From: Halalkalibaculum roseum
Lineage (GTDB): Bacteria > Bacteroidota > Rhodothermia > Balneolales > Balneolaceae
Length of the DNA stretch: 64,000 nucleotides
NCBI RefSeq assembly: GCF_011059145.1
Contig: NZ_JAALLT010000003.1
Location: forward strand, 682,001-746,000
Reading direction: 5' to 3'
Every line of letters begins with the position of its first letter. Within the stretch, counting starts at the first letter, position 1. Of the stretch, positions 60,546 through 64,000 are shown piece after piece. The notes below the pieces were generated by a model. That model was not told the DNA's origin. It worked only from the letters and a program-made list of their open reading frames with translations, and did not search any database. Made by a program: the position numbers and the translations under genes.

Positions 60546-63317
60546 TTACTCCCCTCTATACGGTACTCCCTGCTCTATCCAATCTGGCGCAGGTTTCCCT
60601 TTGAGGTAGTGGTCGAAGTACTCTTTCATCTTTATAGCGTAATCCAACCGGTTCGGATATTCTTGCAGGTGGTGAGGTTCGCCACGGTACTGTAGAAAAA
60701 CGGCGTCTTTTTCAAGCCGGCGCATAGCCAGATAGAGCTCAATGCCCTGATACCAGGGTACAGCTGTATCTTCATCACCAAACATAATCAGGAGTGGTGT
60801 TTCAATTCGGTCGGCATAGAAAACCGGTGAATTTTCAATATACAGTTCAGGGTATTCCCAAAGGCTGCCGCCGATTCTGCTTTGCGACTGTTCATACTGG
60901 AACTGTCTGGCAAGCCCTGAACCCCAGCGAATTCCACTGTAGGCGCTGGTCATATTTGATACCGGTGCACCGGCAATAGCCGCATCAAAAATATCTGTCT
61001 GTGTAATCATAAATGCAGTTTGGTAACCGCTCCACGAATGCCCGTGAAGGCCCAGTTTATCGGGATCCGCGACACCCATATCAATCAATTTCTGTACCCC
61101 GGGAACCAGGCTTTTGGTAGAAGCAAAGCCCGGCGTACCAACTTCAAATCTTATATCCGGCAGGAACACAACATACTCATCGCTAACCCATTGTGGAAGC
61201 GTTGGTCGATGGTTATTACTTATTCCGCTGAATTCATAAGCTCGCTGTGAAAAGAATCGATAGTAATATATGAGAACAGGATATTTTTTCCCCTCTACAT
61301 AGTTATCGGGTTTAATAAGAGCCCCCTGAATCGTTTCCCCGTCAAGGCTTTTCCAATCAATCAGCTCTGCCGTGCCCCAATTGTATTTTTCATGCAGATC
61401 GGTGTGAAGATCAGTTAGCTGCCTCACATCATTAAAACGCATTCCCTCACTCAACCAAATATTAGGATACTCATCATAGCTTTCCCGGGTATAGAAAACC
61501 CGGTCACTGTCTTTAGCTTTGGTAACGAAATCGAACTTCTTTTCAGCTTCCAACCTGCGGGTAGTGCCTTCTCTGCTCACTCTTGCCGTATAGAAACCGT
61601 AGTTCTTTTTCTTGTCATAATAACCTCTGAGCAATAATTCCTCCCTCTTTCCAAAAGCAGGCTGCTCAGGATCCAAACGCACAACCCTATAACTGATTTG
61701 CCTATCGCGGCCGTCCACAGTTAAATTTGTAGCGTCGCCCCCGTCAACAGGGAATTTCCAGATGTCGTATTTATCGTAAATCAGAACGGCCTCATCATCC
61801 TCAATCCACCCGCCAACCCCATAACCCGGCGCCGCTGATGGATAATCATGATCTTCATTATAAAAGGGTGTTTCGTTAGCCTGCGTGAGGTTTCTATATA
61901 ACTCATTCTCGACATCGTAGAGATGCCAATCCCTGTCATCATAATAAATTATGTAATTGCCGCCGGGAGAAAGATCCGCTCCGTACTGAATCTTTTCGGC
62001 CGCCTTCTGCCTTTGTCCGGTTTGTAAATCAACCACATAATAATCGTTGTAAAAGCCGTCCCAGGTCATGAGCTTCAGGTATGGCACCTGCGAATTACCA
62101 AGTGCAACCTCCGGATTTTGGCTAATATCGACTTCCGGCATTTTCTCATCAGCCAGCTGAACCCATTCGTCGCTATCATGATGATAAACGGCACGATATA
62201 AGTGGTTCTTTCTGCGGTTCCATGTCTCTTTTTCATGCGTTTTAATTCGTGGATCATCCCAATGCCAAACATCCACTTCCTTATCGTCAAGGATTTCTGT
62301 AGGGTCGTAAATATCAACGGTTCCTGACGTATCCTGCTCATTTACTTGCTCCTGTTTATCTATATCGATCAATTCACGGTCCAGCACACCAAAAAAGAGT
62401 CGTTTCCCGTCTTTTGTCCATTGCAGGTCATTATGAGAACGAAGCGCCCACTTTGCATCCACTTCATCAGCATCAACAGCTGTCTTCAAGGCATCAGTAT
62501 TCGAATTCCAAATCTGAATATCGGCATCCCCTGCCTCATAGGTAGTATCCATGGACGCGCTGGTATAAGCCAACTGCCTGTTTTTCCCATTCCAACTTAA
62601 GTTTTGGTATAGACCATTTTCGACTTTTTGAATTGGGACCGGAGAAAGAGCTTCATTACCTAAATCGATTGTATAAATACCATTTTCAGTTCCCGAGGTA
62701 TCTACAACCGAATAGGCTAAATAGGTAGAAGTACTGTCAAAGGACATCTCATTTACAAAAGGAATGGTAATTTCTGAATCAGCCTGAAGATTTTTAAGCA
62801 GCAGGCCGGTTCCCAGCTCTTTATTCTTTGATTTCATTTCCTCTATCTCTTTTGACTGATAGTAGAGCACGGCCAACCAACGGCTGTCATTGGAAAACGC
62901 AAAACTTTTGACACTATCCAGTTCAACGGTTTCTCCGTTATTGGTATTGAGCAGGCCAAATCCCTGCACGGGTTTGTCATTGTTATCTGACCGTAATTGC
63001 TTTGCCAATGGAGGTTTCACATATGCCCCGACCCACTGCCCGTCGGACGTGATCTCAGGATTTTCTCCTCGCTCGATTGTAAAATTGCTGCCGGTTCCAA
63101 TATCCAGCACCCTTGCTTCCCCATCACCCCGGTCTGGCCAAACGCTGTAAATCAGCCAATTTCCGTCATCCGATACTTCGACATCTGAAATGTCCTCCCA
63201 CTTCATGATGTCTTCGAAAGTCAACTTACCGTTTTGGGCCGATAGCATAGCCGGAAGTATTAGAAGTAAAACAAGGAAAAGAAGAAAACTTTTATATCTG
63301 GGACTTTGTGATGGCAT
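60546..63317 (-). CDS. Secreted S9 prolyl oligopeptidase family protein
   Basis: 923 residues from the ATG at 63317, which gives signal peptide MPSQSPRYKSFLLFLVLLLI ending at AMLSAQ; upstream codons are not needed. An N-terminal beta propeller (about 30-620) precedes the alpha/beta hydrolase domain with the nucleophile GHSWSGYQT, acid GDEDTAVPW and histidine GEPHHLQEY, all intact. Peptidase S9 family (dipeptidyl/oligopeptidase type) in the periplasm or outside; it would degrade Pro- or Ala-containing peptides. Convergent with the GH3 gene. Confidence 0.92.
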   Translation of the reverse strand: MPSQSPRYKSFLLFLVLLLILPAMLSAQNGKLTFEDIMKWEDISDVEVSDDGNWLIYSVWPDRGDGEARVLDIGTGSNFTIERGENPEITSDGQWVGAYVKPPLAKQLRSDNNDKPVQGFGLLNTNNGETVELDSVKSFAFSNDSRWLAVLYYQSKEIEEMKSKNKELGTGLLLKNLQADSEITIPFVNEMSFDSTSTYLAYSVVDTSGTENGIYTIDLGNEALSPVPIQKVENGLYQNLSWNGKNRQLAYTSASMDTTYEAGDADIQIWNSNTDALKTAVDADEVDAKWALRSHNDLQWTKDGKRLFFGVLDRELIDIDKQEQVNEQDTSGTVDIYDPTEILDDKEVDVWHWDDPRIKTHEKETWNRRKNHLYRAVYHHDSDEWVQLADEKMPEVDISQNPEVALGNSQVPYLKLMTWDGFYNDYYVVDLQTGQRQKAAEKIQYGADLSPGGNYIIYYDDRDWHLYDVENELYRNLTQANETPFYNEDHDYPSAAPGYGVGGWIEDDEAVLIYDKYDIWKFPVDGGDATNLTVDGRDRQISYRVVRLDPEQPAFGKREELLLRGYYDKKKNYGFYTARVSREGTTRRLEAEKKFDFVTKAKDSDRVFYTRESYDEYPNIWLSEGMRFNDVRQLTDLHTDLHEKYNWGTAELIDWKSLDGETIQGALIKPDNYVEGKKYPVLIYYYRFFSQRAYEFSGISNNHRPTLPQWVSDEYVVFLPDIRFEVGTPGFASTKSLVPGVQKLIDMGVADPDKLGLHGHSWSGYQTAFMITQTDIFDAAIAGAPVSNMTSAYSGIRWGSGLARQFQYEQSQSRIGGSLWEYPELYIENSPVFYADRIETPLLIMFGDEDTAVPWYQGIELYLAMRRLEKDAVFLQYRGEPHHLQEYPNRLDYAIKMKEYFDHYLKGKPAPDWIEQGVPYRGE

Positions 63318-63448
63318 ACTTAGCAGTGAATTAGTTGGTATTTGCGTCAAAAGTTTAAAGAAATCAATGTAACTAACCAATTCACCGATAAACATTTTGA
63401 ATGATTTTACGTAGGTTGGATGTGAGCATTTTAAAATGAGTCGATAGT

Positions 63449-64000
63449 ATGAAAGACAATAGAGAACGCTCCTACGATTTTTATATTCAGCGATTTAGAG
63501 ATGCTAAAATTGAAGCAGAAGACTTCTTGTTGCCTCTGGATGAGCGAACCTTTCGCAGGAAGCCATCCAGTAAGGTATGGTGCATAGGCGAGTGCTTCAG
63601 CCACCTGGTGGAAGCGGGAACCCAATACTACAAAAATGCCTCCAAAGGAATTGAAGCCGCAAAAAAACCTGGTGCCGGTTCAGAAAACCCGATGCATCTG
63701 CGTTTTCACATGCAGTGGTTTGTAAATTACCTTGAGCCACCCGTAACCATTAAATCCATTTCTCCGGGATCCTTTAAACCCGTTGAGTATGCCAAAGTTG
63801 ATAAAGACGAAATTTTGAACAATTTCCTGGACCTTCAGGACAAGTATATCACCCAGCTGGAAATTGCAGAAACAAACAACCTTGACTTAAGCAGTATTAA
63901 AGTACCCAACCCCATCATATCGTTCATAAAAATGACTGCTGCAGAATGTATAGCGGTGACCGAAGCTCATCAAAGAAGACACTTGGAACAGGCACGCCGA
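63449..64000 (+). CDS. DinB-like protein, 3' truncated by window edge
   Basis: An open frame of 184 codons runs from the ATG at 63449 to the last base without a stop. It is a DinB-like four-helix protein: the metal-binding histidines appear as ECFSHLVEAG (His52) and the HxxxH in AHQRRHLEQ (His174, His178). The intervening sequence PNPIISFIKMTAAE fits the loop before the third helix. DinB-like enzymes include thiol transferases such as BstA and YfiT; the activity of this one cannot be told. ATG spacing to the upstream S9 gene is 131 bases, in a divergent arrangement. Confidence 0.85.
   Translation, partial: MKDNRERSYDFYIQRFRDAKIEAEDFLLPLDERTFRRKPSSKVWCIGECFSHLVEAGTQYYKNASKGIEAAKKPGAGSENPMHLRFHMQWFVNYLEPPVTIKSISPGSFKPVEYAKVDKDEILNNFLDLQDKYITQLEIAETNNLDLSSIKVPNPIISFIKMTAAECIAVTEAHQRRHLEQARR

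Noticed and set aside
1-64000. tRNA, rRNA, riboswitch or transposase genes
   Set aside because: Reading the intergenic regions I saw no cloverleaf, ribosomal RNA, riboswitch core or transposase. A covariance-model search (tRNAscan, Infernal) would be decisive and was not possible here.

Overview
The window looks like chromosomal DNA of a marine or halophilic bacterium of the Bacteroidota/Balneolota group (a Balneola/Fodinibius-like lineage is my best guess). This rests on gene content (RskA-type anti-sigma factor, TolC/RND operon, DUF4212-type sodium symporter subunit with ActP-like permease and Acs, peptidase-MA/beta-propeller/barrel protein, CHAT/TPR protein, many Sec-dependent lipoproteins), on a GroEL ending in a Gly/Met-rich tail, and on few clear Shine-Dalgarno sites with several TTG starts. 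No rRNA, tRNA, CRISPR, transposase or phage genes were found. Coding density is high except between 50.5 and 57.7 kb.

Layout. 0-6.9 kb: truncated RskA-like anti-sigma factor, a secreted protein, mnmA, an HNH nuclease, a PiT-like permease, glutamate dehydrogenase and an RsbW-like ATPase. 7-12.5 kb: adaptor/RND/TolC efflux operon. 12.7-16.7 kb: trxA and dnaE. 16.8-22.8 kb: small envelope and housekeeping genes (YjbQ, alpha/beta hydrolase, thpR-acyP pair, OxyR, TerC). 22.8-30.1 kb: DNA-repair neighbourhood (MBL-fold exonuclease, ATP-dependent ligase, HhH-GPD protein) interrupted by a large peptidase-MA/barrel protein. 30.2-35.8 kb: glycan-active enzymes (GH29, GH20), a Tat-exported class V aminotransferase and an MltB-like transglycosylase. 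36-41.4 kb: groESL, rsmA, alanine dehydrogenase and two small membrane proteins. 41.4-45.6 kb: acetate uptake and activation (acs, actP-like, DUF4212). 45.8-49.8 kb: DEXH helicase and metallophosphoesterase, which with the exonuclease and ligase complete the four-gene ligase-associated DNA damage response set, here split into two loci about 20 kb apart.

49.8-57.3 kb is the most unusual part: an ECF sigma factor, six tandem nearly identical 67-residue lipoprotein genes, a 1078-residue TPR-CHAT (caspase-like) protein with a C-terminal membrane anchor, and a membrane anti-sigma-like TPR protein, separated by long AT-rich noncoding DNA with inverted repeats. Predicted topology puts the CHAT peptidase, the lipoproteins and the anti-sigma TPR domain on the same side of the membrane. 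I propose it as a candidate envelope-sensing/proteolysis module; that function is inference. 57.7-64 kb: TlpA-like lipoprotein, GH3 hexosaminidase, S9 prolyl oligopeptidase and a truncated DinB-like protein.

Several starts were moved inward from the longest reading frame because a signal peptide, family N-terminus or ribosome site supports the later ATG (positions given in the entries).
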